A stretch of DNA of 64,000 nucleotides from UBA7446 sp038143535 (GCA_038143535.1 JAYQMD010000001.1:930001-994000); one strand, 5' to 3'. Shown: positions 51,207 through 61,322, counted from the stretch's first letter. Numbers and translations are program-made. The notes: generated from the letters alone by a model not told the origin.

Positions 51207-52974
51207 CTGCTTCAGCTTTAACAAATTGAACTTCATAAAGATTTTTGTAGTAGCCACCCTCAATTTTCAGTAACGCACTGTGTGTTCCCGACTCTACAAT
51301 CTTTCCTTTGTCCAAAACAATAATGCTATCTGCTCGTTGTATGGTAGCGAGTCTGTGGGCAATTACTAGAGAGGTTTTGCCTTTGGTAATTTCTTTGGTA
51401 GCCTTTTGGATAAGCTTTTCTGTATGTGTGTCAATTGAAGAAGTGGCCTCGTCTAAAACCAAAATCTTAGGCTGAATAACATAGGCTCTTAAAAAAGCAA
51501 TCAATTGGCGCTGTCCTGTTGACAGCACGCCGCCGCGTTCTTTTACATTAAAATGATAACCGTCTGGAAGGCTTGAAATAAAATCGTGAACACCGATTTT
51601 TTTAGCAGCTGCAATCACATCGTCTTCTGAAATAGAAGTATCCCACAGCGTTATGTTGTTGTAAATGGAATCGGCAAACAGGAAAACGTCTTGCAACACC
51701 ACACCGATTTGTTTGCGCAGCCAAGAACGGTCGTAATCATTAATATTTACGCCATCCAAGGTTACCTGTCCACTTTCAATCTCATAGAAGCGGCATAAAA
51801 TATTGATAAGCGTTGACTTCCCAGCGCCAGTCGCACCAACTACGGCTGCGGTTTCACCGGGTGCGATATTAAACGAAATGCCGTGTAAGACTGCTTCATC
51901 TTCCTTGTAAGAAAACGTTACATTTTCAAAAGCAACCCTACCTGAAATTTCATTGTTGGAGATTTGACCATTGCTTGAAATCGATTTTTGGGTATCTAGG
52001 ACTGCCATTACACGACGAACCGCCACCATACCCATTTGGAGGGTATTGAACTTATCCGCAATTTGTCGTAGTGGACGAAACAGCATTTGTGACAACTGAA
52101 TAAACAAAAAAATAATGCCAAGTGTAATCTCCGATGAGCCCGCAATAACATTCAGTCCACCAAACCACACAAGAAGTCCGATGGTAATCGAGGTGGAGAG
52201 TTCTGCAATAGGAAAGAAAATGGAGTTATACCAGACAGTTTTTAACCACGCTTTGCGGTGTTTGTAATTGATGTCTTTAAATGCGGCTAACTCCGCACTC
52301 TCACGACCAAACAACTGCACAATGCTCATGCCTGAAATGCGTTCTTGTACAAAACTATTAAGGTTGGCTACTTGTGTGCGCACTTCATCGAAAGCGGATT
52401 TCATCGCTTTTTGAAATTGCCGTGTTGCAAATAGAATTACAGGTAAAATAGCAAAAACAATGATCGATAACTTCCAACTTATTGTCAACATCACCACAAT
52501 AACCACGAACATCTTTAAAAGGTCTGCAACGATCATAAACAAGCCTTGGCTAAAAATTCCTGAGATAGTCTCGATATCACTTACCACACGAGTAACCAAA
52601 CGCCCCACTGCTGACTTGTCGTAATAAGCCATTTTAAACTGTATCATATGGCGATACAGCATATTGCGTAAATCGAAAATAATATGTTGCCCAAGCCAGT
52701 TGGCGTAATAGATAAACACAAATTGAAAAACTACTTCAAGCACCAGGGCCAGCGTCATAAGGGCTATAAGAAGCAACATGCCATCGTAATCCTTTAGGGT
52801 AATGTAATCGTCTATGGTAATCTTAAGCAAGTAAGGGCTAAGTGTAGAAAACCCAGATAATAAAACTGCCGAAACCAACACCGATATAAAAGTGATGCGA
52901 TAGGGCTTTGCAAAAGCCAAAAGACGCTTAAACAAGCTGACATCCAAAATACTATTCGAAGCTTTTTTATCCAT
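51199..52974 (-). CDS. ABC exporter (permease-ATPase fusion, MsbA-like)
   Basis: 591 residues: six membrane helices (about 1-320), then an ABC ATPase with Walker A GATGAGKST, signature LSTGQRQLIAF, Walker B ILVLDEATSSID and switch IAHRLAT. It could export lipids or drugs; homodimer or heterodimer cannot be told. ATG 52974 overlaps the truA stop by 8 bp. Confidence 0.92.
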   Translation of the reverse strand: MDKKASNSILDVSLFKRLLAFAKPYRITFISVLVSAVLLSGFSTLSPYLLKITIDDYITLKDYDGMLLLIALMTLALVLEVVFQFVFIYYANWLGQHIIFDLRNMLYRHMIQFKMAYYDKSAVGRLVTRVVSDIETISGIFSQGLFMIVADLLKMFVVIVVMLTISWKLSIIVFAILPVILFATRQFQKAMKSAFDEVRTQVANLNSFVQERISGMSIVQLFGRESAELAAFKDINYKHRKAWLKTVWYNSIFFPIAELSTSITIGLLVWFGGLNVIAGSSEITLGIIFLFIQLSQMLFRPLRQIADKFNTLQMGMVAVRRVMAVLDTQKSISSNGQISNNEISGRVAFENVTFSYKEDEAVLHGISFNIAPGETAAVVGATGAGKSTLINILCRFYEIESGQVTLDGVNINDYDRSWLRKQIGVVLQDVFLFADSIYNNITLWDTSISEDDVIAAAKKIGVHDFISSLPDGYHFNVKERGGVLSTGQRQLIAFLRAYVIQPKILVLDEATSSIDTHTEKLIQKATKEITKGKTSLVIAHRLATIQRADSIIVLDKGKIVESGTHSALLKIEGGYYKNLYEVQFVKAEAVI

Positions 52975-53722
52975 TTGTTTCAAATATAGTGTTTGGATAT
53001 TGAACTTGCGTCAAAAACAATCCATGTGCAGGTGCTGAACTTCCTGCTTTGGTTCTATCAGCGCTATTTAGAATGGCTTGGAAATCAGCTAAGCTTGTTT
53101 TACCAGCACCAACATCAAGCAGCGTACCCACTATGGCACGTACCATATTGCGCAAAAATCGGTTGGCCGAAATATAAAAAACCCATTCCGAATCTGATTG
53201 CGCCCAATACGCCTCAGTTACCTTACAGTCATAGGTTTTTACATCTGTTTTGGAGCGAGAAAAACATTTGAAATTGGTGTGCCCTAAAAGTAATTTAGCT
53301 GCGGCATTCATGACATCCCAGTTCAATGCGGTTGTAAACGTATAAGCCAGCTCGTGTGCAAATGGGGATTTGTGTGACACCAAATGGTAAGTATAGCTTC
53401 GTGAAATGGCGTCAAAACGAGCGTGTGCATCTGCTTTTACGGGGTGTATAGCCTTGATGGCAATGTCGTGGGGTAGAAATTTGTTTAGCCGGTGCACAAG
53501 TTGTTTGACCGCTTCAGTATTGAGCGCTAAGTCAACATGCGCAAACATTTGTTTGGCGTGTACACCAGTATCTGTTCTGCCAGCAGCGATCACAGCCGTT
53601 TCTTTGCCCAACAAAGTAGTCAGTGCATCTTCCATTTGCTGCTGTACCGTGGAGGCGTTGGGTTGGCGTTGCCATCCGTGATATGCAGCTCCTCTATATG
53701 AAAACTCTAAAAAATAACGCAA
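52967..53722 (-). CDS. truA: tRNA pseudouridine synthase A
   Basis: 251 residues with the catalytic Asp in AAGRTDTGVHAKQM, plus FLEFSYRGAAYHGWQRQPNASTVQ at the N-terminus and FLRNMVRAIVGTLLDVGAGK at the C-terminus. Modifies U38-40 of tRNAs. A TTG at 53722 (LRYFLEFSYRG) is the start that leaves the promoter of the divergent gene free; the ATG at 53794 would run through that gene. Confidence 0.93.
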   Translation of the reverse strand: MRYFLEFSYRGAAYHGWQRQPNASTVQQQMEDALTTLLGKETAVIAAGRTDTGVHAKQMFAHVDLALNTEAVKQLVHRLNKFLPHDIAIKAIHPVKADAHARFDAISRSYTYHLVSHKSPFAHELAYTFTTALNWDVMNAAAKLLLGHTNFKCFSRSKTDVKTYDCKVTEAYWAQSDSEWVFYISANRFLRNMVRAIVGTLLDVGAGKTSLADFQAILNSADRTKAGSSAPAHGLFLTQVQYPNTIFETNG

Positions 53723-53727
53723 AGGTG

Positions 53728-53735
53728 TAATTTTG
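53728..53735 (+). promoter_or_regulatory. -7 box of the phosphoesterase gene
   Basis: TAATTTTG, matching TAnnTTTG, 7 nt before the ATG at 53743, implying a nearly leaderless mRNA. Confidence 0.45.
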
Positions 53736-53742
53736 TACAAAG

Positions 53743-54255
53743 ATGATGAAAAAGATATTGTTGCTTTCAGATACGCACAGTTTTTTAGACCCAAGGGTTT
53801 TGGGCTATGCGGAAGCGGCCGATGAAATTTGGCACGCCGGGGATATTGGTGCTTTTGAAGTGACAGATGCCCTAGAAAAAATCAAACCGCTCAAAGTGGT
53901 GTATGGTAATATTGACAATGCGCGCATCAGAAGCCAATTTGATGAATATTTATTCTTTACTATAGAAGGCATGCGCGTGTTTATGACCCATATTGGTGGC
54001 AAACCGCCTAGCTATGCAAAGGGCATTGCAGAAAAACTGGAACGGCTAAAACCAGATATATTTATATGTGGGCATTCCCACATTCTAAAGGTTGCTTTTG
54101 ACAAAAAACACAACTTATTGTTTATGAATCCCGGTGCGGCAGGCAAACACGGCTTTCACAAAAAACAAACCATGATACGCTTTGAAATTGAAGCGGGAGA
54201 AGCAAAAAATCTTGTTGTAATTGAATTAGGTGACAAACCGAGAAAAAATTTGTGA
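53743..54255 (+). CDS. YfcE/MJ0936-type metallophosphoesterase
   Basis: 170 residues with the calcineurin-like metal ligands: LLSDTHSFLD, HAGDIGAFE, YGNIDNARIR, FICGHSHILK and NPGAAGKHG. Such enzymes hydrolyse phosphodiesters; the substrate is unknown. An ATG three bases downstream is equally possible. Its 3' end overlaps the convergent glycosyltransferase by 30 bp. Confidence 0.88.
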   Translation: MMKKILLLSDTHSFLDPRVLGYAEAADEIWHAGDIGAFEVTDALEKIKPLKVVYGNIDNARIRSQFDEYLFFTIEGMRVFMTHIGGKPPSYAKGIAEKLERLKPDIFICGHSHILKVAFDKKHNLLFMNPGAAGKHGFHKKQTMIRFEIEAGEAKNLVVIELGDKPRKNL

Positions 54256-55071
54256 CCAGCGGTAGCGCCTAATGAAACGAGCTTCCTGTCTCGTAATAAA
54301 CTTCGGTTTGCAAGTAAACCAAGCACCTAAAAATCCTCCTAAAGCCCCAACCAAACTGCCCCGTTGGGTAAACGACCACTTGATAGCGGCCAAAACGCCC
54401 AAAAAGAATCCATAGCCCAACTCATAGAATAAACGACCTTTAGCAACAGCACCTTTGTAATTGTATTTTGCTCCTGTGGGTCGTAAGTGTTTAACAAGCA
54501 ACTCCTTATCTACCTTAACCTGATATCCGCGTTGCAGCGCTAACAACTCGTCAAGCGTGTCCCAACCCAAAGCTGCACGTAGTCCACCTATATCAGCATA
54601 ACATGCCTTTGAATACGACTTAATAGGGCCCCTAAGGTGATTGCTGCGTGAGATGGTCTCAACTACCCGTGAGTCTCTATTGGGAACAGTCAGCAGGCCG
54701 CCAAACATACCCAAGGTGTCGTTGCTACTAAAAGCGTCGTTGAGTTTTGCTAAGTAATTGTCTGGAAATACAATATCAGCATCAAACTTGCACACCACGT
54801 CCCAATCAGCAGTAAGCGCATCAAAACCACGTATAAATGCCCGCACTACCTTTTCTCCTGGCGCATGAGAAGATGTGTTACCGGACGTGATAAGCTTTAA
54901 ATTAGGGTGTGCTTCGGCGAGTTTGCGGATAATGGCCACAGAATTATCTGTGGAGCCATCGTCAACAACAACCAATTCCTTCGCTGGATATGTTTGATTT
55001 AACAACGAAGTAAGCGCCTGTTTTAGAAAAACTTCTTCATTGAATACGGGAACTACAATGGAAATATCCAT
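54226..55071 (-). CDS. Glycosyltransferase family 2
   Basis: 281 residues with a GT-A fold: SIVVPVFNEEVFLKQALTSLLNQT, VVDDGSTDNSVAI, CKFDADIVFPDNYL (a DxD variant) and a C-terminal membrane-proximal tail. Likely transfers a sugar to a lipid or surface polysaccharide; acceptor and donor unknown. Single gene, divergent from rho. Confidence 0.88.
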   Translation of the reverse strand: MDISIVVPVFNEEVFLKQALTSLLNQTYPAKELVVVDDGSTDNSVAIIRKLAEAHPNLKLITSGNTSSHAPGEKVVRAFIRGFDALTADWDVVCKFDADIVFPDNYLAKLNDAFSSNDTLGMFGGLLTVPNRDSRVVETISRSNHLRGPIKSYSKACYADIGGLRAALGWDTLDELLALQRGYQVKVDKELLVKHLRPTGAKYNYKGAVAKGRLFYELGYGFFLGVLAAIKWSFTQRGSLVGALGGFLGAWFTCKPKFITRQEARFIRRYRWSQIFSRFVT

Positions 55072-55112
55072 CTAGATTATAAAAAATTAAAAGACAAAAA
55101 TAAAAAAAGTTG

Positions 55113-55120
55113 TATGTTTG
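55113..55120 (+). promoter_or_regulatory. -7 box upstream of rho
   Basis: TATGTTTG, 52 nt before the rho ATG; -33 not clear. Confidence 0.4.
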
Positions 55121-55171
55121 CCCTATAGGCAAATACTTCAGCCTTCACAATATACAATTACCATATTACAC

Positions 55172-56734
55172 ATGTTTGAATTATCAGAATTAAAAGCTAA
55201 AAAGCTTGCTGAATTGCAAGAAATCGCAAAAGAGCTAGGCATAAAAAAAATTACCGCGCTTAAAAAAATTGAACTCACTTATCGCATCATTGATCACCAG
55301 TCTACACTTCCAGATGAAGGTGAGCAAAAGGAGGAGCAAAAAGCACCTGCTAAAACTACTGAGAACAAAAAATCAGTCAGAGAAAAGCGAGACAACAAAA
55401 AAGACACTAGGAATATTAAAAATTCTAAGGACTCTAGGGACAGTAAATCGGATTACAGAAACGATAAAAAATCAGATCATCCGAGACATAAGCATCAGCA
55501 CAATAAAGGCAACGGCAATAACAACAGAGGAAATCGCCAACAAAATGGAAACGATTCCGTTGAAAAAGGCAATCACAACAAAGATCACCGCAACCGCTAT
55601 CGCCAGCCCGATTACGAATTTGATGGGATTATAGAAAGTGAGGGTGTTTTGGAGATGATGCAGGAAGGCTACGGCTTTTTACGATCGTCAGACTACAACT
55701 ACCTTACTTCTCCTGATGATATTTACGTATCGCAGTCGCAAGTACGTTTGTTTGGCCTAAAAACTGGAGATACTGTATTGGGACATATTCGTCCACCCAA
55801 GGAAGGTGAAAAATACTTTCCGCTTATTAAGGTATCGTTGATTAATGGGCTTTCGCCCGATATCGTACGCGACCGTGTTTCATTTGAGCACCTTACCCCT
55901 CTATTTCCACAGGAAAAATTTAACCTAGCTGACAAACAAAGTACTGTCTCAACAAGAGTAATGGATTTGTTTTGCCCAATTGGAAAAGGTCAGCGTGGTA
56001 TGATTGTATCGCAACCTAAGACAGGTAAGACGATGCTTTTAAAGGACGTGGCCAACGCTATTGCAGCAAACCACCCAGAAGTATTCCAAATCATCTTACT
56101 TATTGACGAACGTCCAGAAGAAGTTACGGATATGCAACGCAACGTTAAGGGTGAGGTTGTGGCCTCCACTTTTGATGAGCCAGCAGACCGTCACGTAAAG
56201 GTGGCGAACATCGTACTTGAGAAAGCCAAGAGATTGGTAGAGTGTGGTCATGACGTGGTTATCCTGTTGGATTCCATCACGCGTCTGGCACGTGCTTACA
56301 ACACGGTACAGCCTGCGTCTGGTAAGATATTGAGTGGTGGTGTAGATGCCAATGCGCTACACAAACCTAAGCGTTTCTTTGGAGCAGCTCGTAATATTGA
56401 AAATGGCGGATCGCTGTCGATTATTGCAACGGCACTAACCGAAACAGGATCTAAGATGGATGAGGTTATTTTTGAAGAATTTAAAGGGACAGGTAACATG
56501 GAACTACAGCTCGATCGCCGTATCTCCAACCGCCGTATATTCCCGGCCATTGACTTGGTGTCTTCAAGCACACGTCGTGACGACATCTTATTGGATGAAA
56601 ATATCATTCAACGCATGTGGATTATGCGCAAATATTTAGCCGACATGAACCCTGTGGAAGCCATGGAGTTTATCAACGACCGCATCAAGAAATCACTAAA
56701 CAACGAAGAGTTTTTGATTTCAATGAATGCATAA
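55172..56734 (+). CDS. rho: Transcription termination factor Rho
   Basis: 520 residues: N-terminal SAP-like helices (LSELKAKKLAELQEIAKELGIK), a low-complexity Asp/Lys/Asn/Arg-rich insertion at about residues 60-145 typical of Bacteroidota Rho, the RNA-binding cold-shock domain (EGVLEMMQEGYGFLRSSDYNYL), Walker A SQPKTGKTMLLKD, Walker B VVILLDSITRLARA and Q/R-loops. Terminates transcription on unstructured RNA. ATG 55172 is chosen over the upstream extension, which overlaps the promoter. Confidence 0.97.
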   Translation: MFELSELKAKKLAELQEIAKELGIKKITALKKIELTYRIIDHQSTLPDEGEQKEEQKAPAKTTENKKSVREKRDNKKDTRNIKNSKDSRDSKSDYRNDKKSDHPRHKHQHNKGNGNNNRGNRQQNGNDSVEKGNHNKDHRNRYRQPDYEFDGIIESEGVLEMMQEGYGFLRSSDYNYLTSPDDIYVSQSQVRLFGLKTGDTVLGHIRPPKEGEKYFPLIKVSLINGLSPDIVRDRVSFEHLTPLFPQEKFNLADKQSTVSTRVMDLFCPIGKGQRGMIVSQPKTGKTMLLKDVANAIAANHPEVFQIILLIDERPEEVTDMQRNVKGEVVASTFDEPADRHVKVANIVLEKAKRLVECGHDVVILLDSITRLARAYNTVQPASGKILSGGVDANALHKPKRFFGAARNIENGGSLSIIATALTETGSKMDEVIFEEFKGTGNMELQLDRRISNRRIFPAIDLVSSSTRRDDILLDENIIQRMWIMRKYLADMNPVEAMEFINDRIKKSLNNEEFLISMNA

Positions 56735-56754
56735 GCTACTTAACTCAAACACAT

Positions 56755-56788
56755 TAAAAAAAGGCGTCCAAATGGACGCCCTTTTTTC
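56755..56788. terminator. Bidirectional terminator between rho and rpsT
   Basis: Stem GGCGTCCA / TGGACGCC with an A run on the left and T run on the right, between convergent genes. Confidence 0.9.
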
Positions 56789-56808
56789 GATAAATATGTG
56801 AAGCTGTA

Positions 56809-57060
56809 TTAAAGTGTGCCCAAATGCTTGGAGAGCTTAGACTTAAGGTTAGCAGCTTTATTATCGTGAATGATGTTATTTTTTGCCAACTTATCGATCA
56901 TGGAAACAACAAGAGGAAATTGCTTTTGAGCTTCTTTCTTTTTTTCCAGTGCTTTGAAATCACGAATGGCGTTACGCGTTGTTTTGTGCTGAAAACGGTT
57001 ACGCTGACGCTTGGTCTCGCTTGAACGAATTCTTTTTAAGGCGGATTTATGATTTGCCAT
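56809..57060 (-). CDS. rpsT: 30S ribosomal protein S20
   Basis: 83 residues, MANHKSALKRIRSSETKRQRNRFQHKT: the basic, Ala/Lys-rich three-helix protein that binds 16S rRNA. Follows tRNA-Glu on the same strand by 13 bp and probably shares its transcript. Confidence 0.97.
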   Translation of the reverse strand: MANHKSALKRIRSSETKRQRNRFQHKTTRNAIRDFKALEKKKEAQKQFPLVVSMIDKLAKNNIIHDNKAANLKSKLSKHLGTL

Positions 57061-57073
57061 AGTTTATATTTAG

Positions 57074-57145
57074 TAGCCCGTAGGGGAATCGAACCCCTCT
57101 TACCAGGATGAAAACCTGGCGTCCTAGCCGATAGACGAACGGGCC
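57074..57145 (-). tRNA. tRNA-Glu (TTC anticodon)
   Basis: 72-nt cloverleaf: acceptor GGCCCGT / ACGGGCT with one G-T wobble, anticodon loop GTTTTCATC (TTC), T-arm AGGGG TTCGATT CCCCT. No CCA encoded. Lies between proS and rpsT. Confidence 0.95.
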
Positions 57146-57206
57146 CTTCGGATTAACGAGGTGCAAATTTATATGATACCTAACAAACTTGCAACTTATA
57201 TTTTGA

Positions 57207-58685
57207 TTAGTATGCTTTTGCAAATAAAACCCGTTGATTTGAGGGTTTTCCAGAGTACACACAACTGCCCTTTTCCGTCTTACCGTCAATAGGAATACAA
57301 CGGATGGTTGCTTTGGTCGCTTCTTTGATCGCCAATTCGGTCTTAGCAGTACCATCCCAGTGTGCTACAACAAATCCACCTTTTGTAGCTAAAACTTGCT
57401 TAAAAGCATCAAAATCATCAACTGCTGTGGTGTGTTGGGTCCTGTAATCCTTGGCGCGATCAAACAAAGCAACTTGTATGGCTTCTAGTGTGGTTTTCAC
57501 CTCAGTAACCAAATCTTCCTGCGCAACACTTGATTTGCTTAGCGTATCCCGACGGGCAAGCTCAACCGTGCCATTGGCAACATCTCTTGGTCCAATGCCA
57601 ATGCGCAGCGGAACTCCTTTAAACTCGTATTCGTTAAACTTAAATCCAGGTTTGTGCGTATCCCGGCTATCAAAATGCACACGAATGTCTTCTTTTCGCA
57701 GAGCTTCAAGAATGGGAGCTACTGCTTCAAAAACCAATTTTTGTTCCTCCTCGCCCTTGTAAATGGGTACGATGACCACTTGATGCGGTGCCAATGTAGG
57801 TGGTAACACTAACCCATTATCGTCGCTGTGCGTCATGATAAGTGCGCCCATCAGTCGTGTAGACACACCCCAAGAGGTTGCCCATACATGTTCCAAACCT
57901 CCTTCTTTGGTAGCGTATTTTACATCAAATGCCTTGGCGAAATTCTGTCCTAAAAAGTGAGAAGTACCGGCTTGCAAGGCTTTACCATCTTGCATAAGTG
58001 CCTCGATACAATAGGTTTCTACTGCACCAGCAAAGCGTTCGGCGGCAGATTTAACGCCTTGTATGACAGGAATGGCCATATGCTGCTCTACAAAATCAGC
58101 ATACACTTGGTTCATTTGTTTTGCTTCGGCCAGCGCCTCTGCTTCAGTGGCATGGGCAGTGTGCCCCTCTTGCCATAAAAACTCTGCCGTACGCAAAAAT
58201 AAACGCGTACGCATTTCCCAGCGCACCACATTGGCCCATTGGTTGAGCAAAATGGGCAAGTCACGATAGGATTGAATCCAGTTCTTGTAGGTGTTCCAAA
58301 TAATGGCCTCACTCGTGGGACGTACAATAAGTTCTTCTTCTAGTTTTGCTTTGGGATCAACACGGAGTTTTCCGGGCTTGTCCGGATTATTTTCAAGGCG
58401 ATAGTGTGTTACCACAGCACATTCTTTGGCAAAACCCTCGGCGTTCTGCTCCTCTGCTTCAAACAAGCTCTTAGGAACAAACAGCGGGAAGTAGGCGTTA
58501 CTGTGTCCTGTTTCTTTAAATCTTTTGTCTAATATGGCTTGCATACGTTCCCAAATCGCATAGCCATAAGGTTTGATGACCATACAGCCTCTAACGGCGG
58601 AAGTTTCTGCTAAATCGGCTTTTACAACCAGTTCGTTATACCATTTTGAATAGTCCTCGGCTCGTTTTGTTAAATGTTTACCCAT
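57207..58685 (-). CDS. proS: Prolyl-tRNA synthetase (archaeal/eukaryote-like, type 3)
   Basis: 492 residues of the ProS group without the editing insertion: RGCMVIKPYGYAIWERMQ, motif 2 WANVVRWEMRTRLFLRTAEFLWQEGHTAHA, motif 3 STRLMGALIMTHSDDNGLVLPP, then an anticodon-binding and a zinc-binding C-terminal domain (TIRCIPID...GSCVYSGKPS). Charges tRNA-Pro. Start at 58685 (MGKHLTKRAEDYS) is the family start; four residues upstream are rejected. Confidence 0.96.
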   Translation of the reverse strand: MGKHLTKRAEDYSKWYNELVVKADLAETSAVRGCMVIKPYGYAIWERMQAILDKRFKETGHSNAYFPLFVPKSLFEAEEQNAEGFAKECAVVTHYRLENNPDKPGKLRVDPKAKLEEELIVRPTSEAIIWNTYKNWIQSYRDLPILLNQWANVVRWEMRTRLFLRTAEFLWQEGHTAHATEAEALAEAKQMNQVYADFVEQHMAIPVIQGVKSAAERFAGAVETYCIEALMQDGKALQAGTSHFLGQNFAKAFDVKYATKEGGLEHVWATSWGVSTRLMGALIMTHSDDNGLVLPPTLAPHQVVIVPIYKGEEEQKLVFEAVAPILEALRKEDIRVHFDSRDTHKPGFKFNEYEFKGVPLRIGIGPRDVANGTVELARRDTLSKSSVAQEDLVTEVKTTLEAIQVALFDRAKDYRTQHTTAVDDFDAFKQVLATKGGFVVAHWDGTAKTELAIKEATKATIRCIPIDGKTEKGSCVYSGKPSNQRVLFAKAY

Positions 58686-58764
58686 AGTTTGGCACAACTT
58701 TTGATTTTTTGCATGTTGTAGTGCAAAACTACTTAAATTTGAGTGTTAATTTAAACTTTGTGTC

Positions 58765-59763
58765 ATGCGTACTTTTTTACAACCCAGCTTAATCAGAGGT
58801 TCTGTGCTTTTTTCAATAGTACTATTGGCGCTATTGCTTACGGCATGTAGTGGTTATCAAACCGTTTCTTACTACGGCGATGGCATATATGACGATGAAG
58901 TTTTACAGAAGCCCAGACAAGTTGCTGCTCCTGTGAATAACAACGCCCAACAAAATAACGGCTCTTATTACAAAAATTATTTTGCCGACAAAGCTTCTCA
59001 AGGGATTCAAAACGATTATATGTTCACAGATATTGAACAATATCAAGATGCGACCCCACAGCAAAGCAGCGCCGGTAACTACCAAGCACATGGCTCATGG
59101 GGAGATCAAGTAGATAGAATCAACATTAACGTAATTTACAACAGACCGTTTGGTTGGAACATGGGCTGGGACTGGGGCTGGTACAATGCGCCATACACGT
59201 TTGGGCGATCCTCATTTTGGGGCTATAATTATCACCCGTGGTATTTTACATTCAACCACCATCCTTTTTACAATCCCTACCGATGGGGCTACAGAAATCC
59301 GTATTGGAACCGTTGGAATGGCTGGGGATATAATAATCCCTACTACGGAGTTGGTGTGGATCGAGGATACGCTGCTCCCGTTAGGTACAGCAGGCTGAAT
59401 GGCAGCAGGGGGTTTTCTAGAACATACCTCACCAACAGCAGTAGAAGTAGCTCAAGCAATCGTTCAGGAGTTTCCGATAACAACACCCAACTACGCACAA
59501 ACGCACGTGGTACAACAACAAGAAGTGTTTCGGGCAACAATACCACGCAGCGTTATAACGACTCGGGCAGCAACACAAACTCAAGTCAAAACAGCAGAAC
59601 GACAAGAAGGTATAGTAACGAAAGGACTACGTCGTCAAACAATTCTAGTTACAGAAGCTCTTCCTCTAACACAAGCTTTAGGAGGTCAGCGCCAAGTAGC
59701 TCAACGAGATCAACCTCAAGCAGCTCCACAAGAAGTTCCTCTGGTTCATCTAGAAGAAGATAA
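58765..59763 (+). CDS. Envelope lipoprotein with Trp/Tyr/Asn-rich and Ser/Arg-rich segments
   Basis: 332 residues. A lipobox (LLALLLTACSG, Cys about residue 28), then a segment with SVLF-poor text, an aromatic region rich in Trp/Gly/Asn/Tyr (residues about 120-200, NMGWDWGWYNAPYTFGRSSFWGYNYHPW), and a Ser/Arg/Thr/Asn-rich tail of about 130 residues ending RSSSGSSRRR. The composition suggests a surface or cell-wall-binding role, not an enzyme. Orthologues in flavobacteria exist but the function is unknown. Followed by an OmpP1/FadL-type gene. Confidence 0.78.
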   Translation: MRTFLQPSLIRGSVLFSIVLLALLLTACSGYQTVSYYGDGIYDDEVLQKPRQVAAPVNNNAQQNNGSYYKNYFADKASQGIQNDYMFTDIEQYQDATPQQSSAGNYQAHGSWGDQVDRININVIYNRPFGWNMGWDWGWYNAPYTFGRSSFWGYNYHPWYFTFNHHPFYNPYRWGYRNPYWNRWNGWGYNNPYYGVGVDRGYAAPVRYSRLNGSRGFSRTYLTNSSRSSSSNRSGVSDNNTQLRTNARGTTTRSVSGNNTTQRYNDSGSNTNSSQNSRTTRRYSNERTTSSNNSSYRSSSSNTSFRRSAPSSSTRSTSSSSTRSSSGSSRRR

Positions 59764-59807
59764 GCCAGCATTGAGTTCAATTGTATTACAGAAATTAAAA
59801 TAAAGAG

Positions 59808-61322
59808 ATGATAAAGATAACGTTATTTGCATTGATTTTTAGCGCACTACTAATAAGTGGTATGGTCCAATCCCAAAATGTTGGTGAGGTTGCTAGGTAT
59901 GCCTCAGAGCAACTAAACGGCTCTGCACGCTACCAAGCCATGGGAGGTGCCTTTGGGGCACTTGGTGGGGATTTGTCATCTATTTCAAATAACCCAGCCG
60001 GATCAAGTGTATTTGCTTTTAATGAAGCGGGCGCTACCATTGGCGTGCAGTCGTTTTCAACAGATGCCAACTACCTTGGGGAATTTAGCAATGTCGAAAA
60101 ATCATCTTTTGATATCAGCCAAGCAGGATTTGTTCTTGTACTTGCCAATTCTTCTAGTAAATGGGACAAGGTCGCATTTGGTTTTAATACGCAAACCGTC
60201 AATAACTTTGATAAAAACCTTTTTGCAAAAGGCACTAATTTCAACAGGGGACTCGAAGATTATTTTTTACAAAACGCCAGTGGTATTCCTTTTAACACGT
60301 TTGATTTTAATAACAATCCTGATGACGAATATTCCTTTTTGGGGAGTAGGTTTGGATATGCCACACAGCAGGCATATATGGGACTTTACACCTATGCGAT
60401 AACTTATGATGATGTAAACGATATGTATATAGCGGATGGTCTTTTTAATGAAGGTATCGATCAGACGCACGAATACAACACATCAGGCAAACAGCAACTC
60501 TACACACTAAATTTTAGTGGTCGCTATATGAAACAACTGTCATTAGGGTTCAATGTAAATATTTATGCTATTGATTATGCAGCCTACAAAGCAACATCTG
60601 ACAATTATTTAGATGAAGCGAGTAGTTTATCGCAAGTGTTCTTTCAACAAGATCTCAACACATTTGGTACAGGAGTATCGTTTCAGTTTGGCGCGATATT
60701 TAAAGCTACAGATATACTGCGGTTTGGGGCAAACTACACCAGTCCTACCTATTATGAACTTGAGGACGAATATACTGAAGGCTTAGAAACATATTATGTA
60801 GATTCGACTGGCGCATCACAGCGTGCAGCCATTTATCCAAACATTGTGAACTTAAATGGGCCTTACAAAATTAAAACTGCTGGTAAAATTCAAGGAAGTG
60901 CAGCACTTGTGTTGGGCAAAAAAGGAATTTTAAGCGTGGATTATGGAAAGAAAAATTATGGCTCATCTACTGTTACCTTACCCTATGCAGATGATACCAA
61001 TGCCTTAAATAGTGATATAAATGATACGCTTGACGATGCTACTTATCTTCGTGTTGGCGGTGAGGGTCGTATTGGAGACTTAAGTCTTCGTGCAGGTTAC
61101 TGGCACGAACAAAGCCCGTATATAAACAAAACAATCATGGATGATTTTAGCGGGTTTTCACTTGGTATGGGAATTCGTTTTGGGAGTGGTTCGCTAGATT
61201 TGGCATACACAAAAAGTACGCAGGAATATGCCCAACAGCTCTATTACACCGGCCTAACAGACAGTGCTAGCATAAACGAAAATACAGGTCAAGTAGTGCT
61301 TACCTACAACGTTCGCTTCTAA
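59808..61322 (+). CDS. OmpP1/FadL/TodX-type outer-membrane transporter
   Basis: 504 residues with a signal peptide (MIKITLFALIFSALLISGMVQSQ), then a 14-stranded barrel with an N-terminal hatch: YQAMGGAFGALGGDLSSISNNPAG (the NPAG hallmark), ending SINENTGQVVLTYNVRF. Members move long-chain fatty acids or other hydrophobic compounds; in flavobacteria some are annotated as hemin receptors. The substrate is not proven here. 44 bp after the lipoprotein gene, probably one operon. Confidence 0.9.
   Translation: MIKITLFALIFSALLISGMVQSQNVGEVARYASEQLNGSARYQAMGGAFGALGGDLSSISNNPAGSSVFAFNEAGATIGVQSFSTDANYLGEFSNVEKSSFDISQAGFVLVLANSSSKWDKVAFGFNTQTVNNFDKNLFAKGTNFNRGLEDYFLQNASGIPFNTFDFNNNPDDEYSFLGSRFGYATQQAYMGLYTYAITYDDVNDMYIADGLFNEGIDQTHEYNTSGKQQLYTLNFSGRYMKQLSLGFNVNIYAIDYAAYKATSDNYLDEASSLSQVFFQQDLNTFGTGVSFQFGAIFKATDILRFGANYTSPTYYELEDEYTEGLETYYVDSTGASQRAAIYPNIVNLNGPYKIKTAGKIQGSAALVLGKKGILSVDYGKKNYGSSTVTLPYADDTNALNSDINDTLDDATYLRVGGEGRIGDLSLRAGYWHEQSPYINKTIMDDFSGFSLGMGIRFGSGSLDLAYTKSTQEYAQQLYYTGLTDSASINENTGQVVLTYNVRF

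Noticed and set aside
51199..52974. ABC exporter as the named MsbA lipid A flippase
   Set aside because: Sequence shows only the general exporter family; substrate and gene name cannot be supported.
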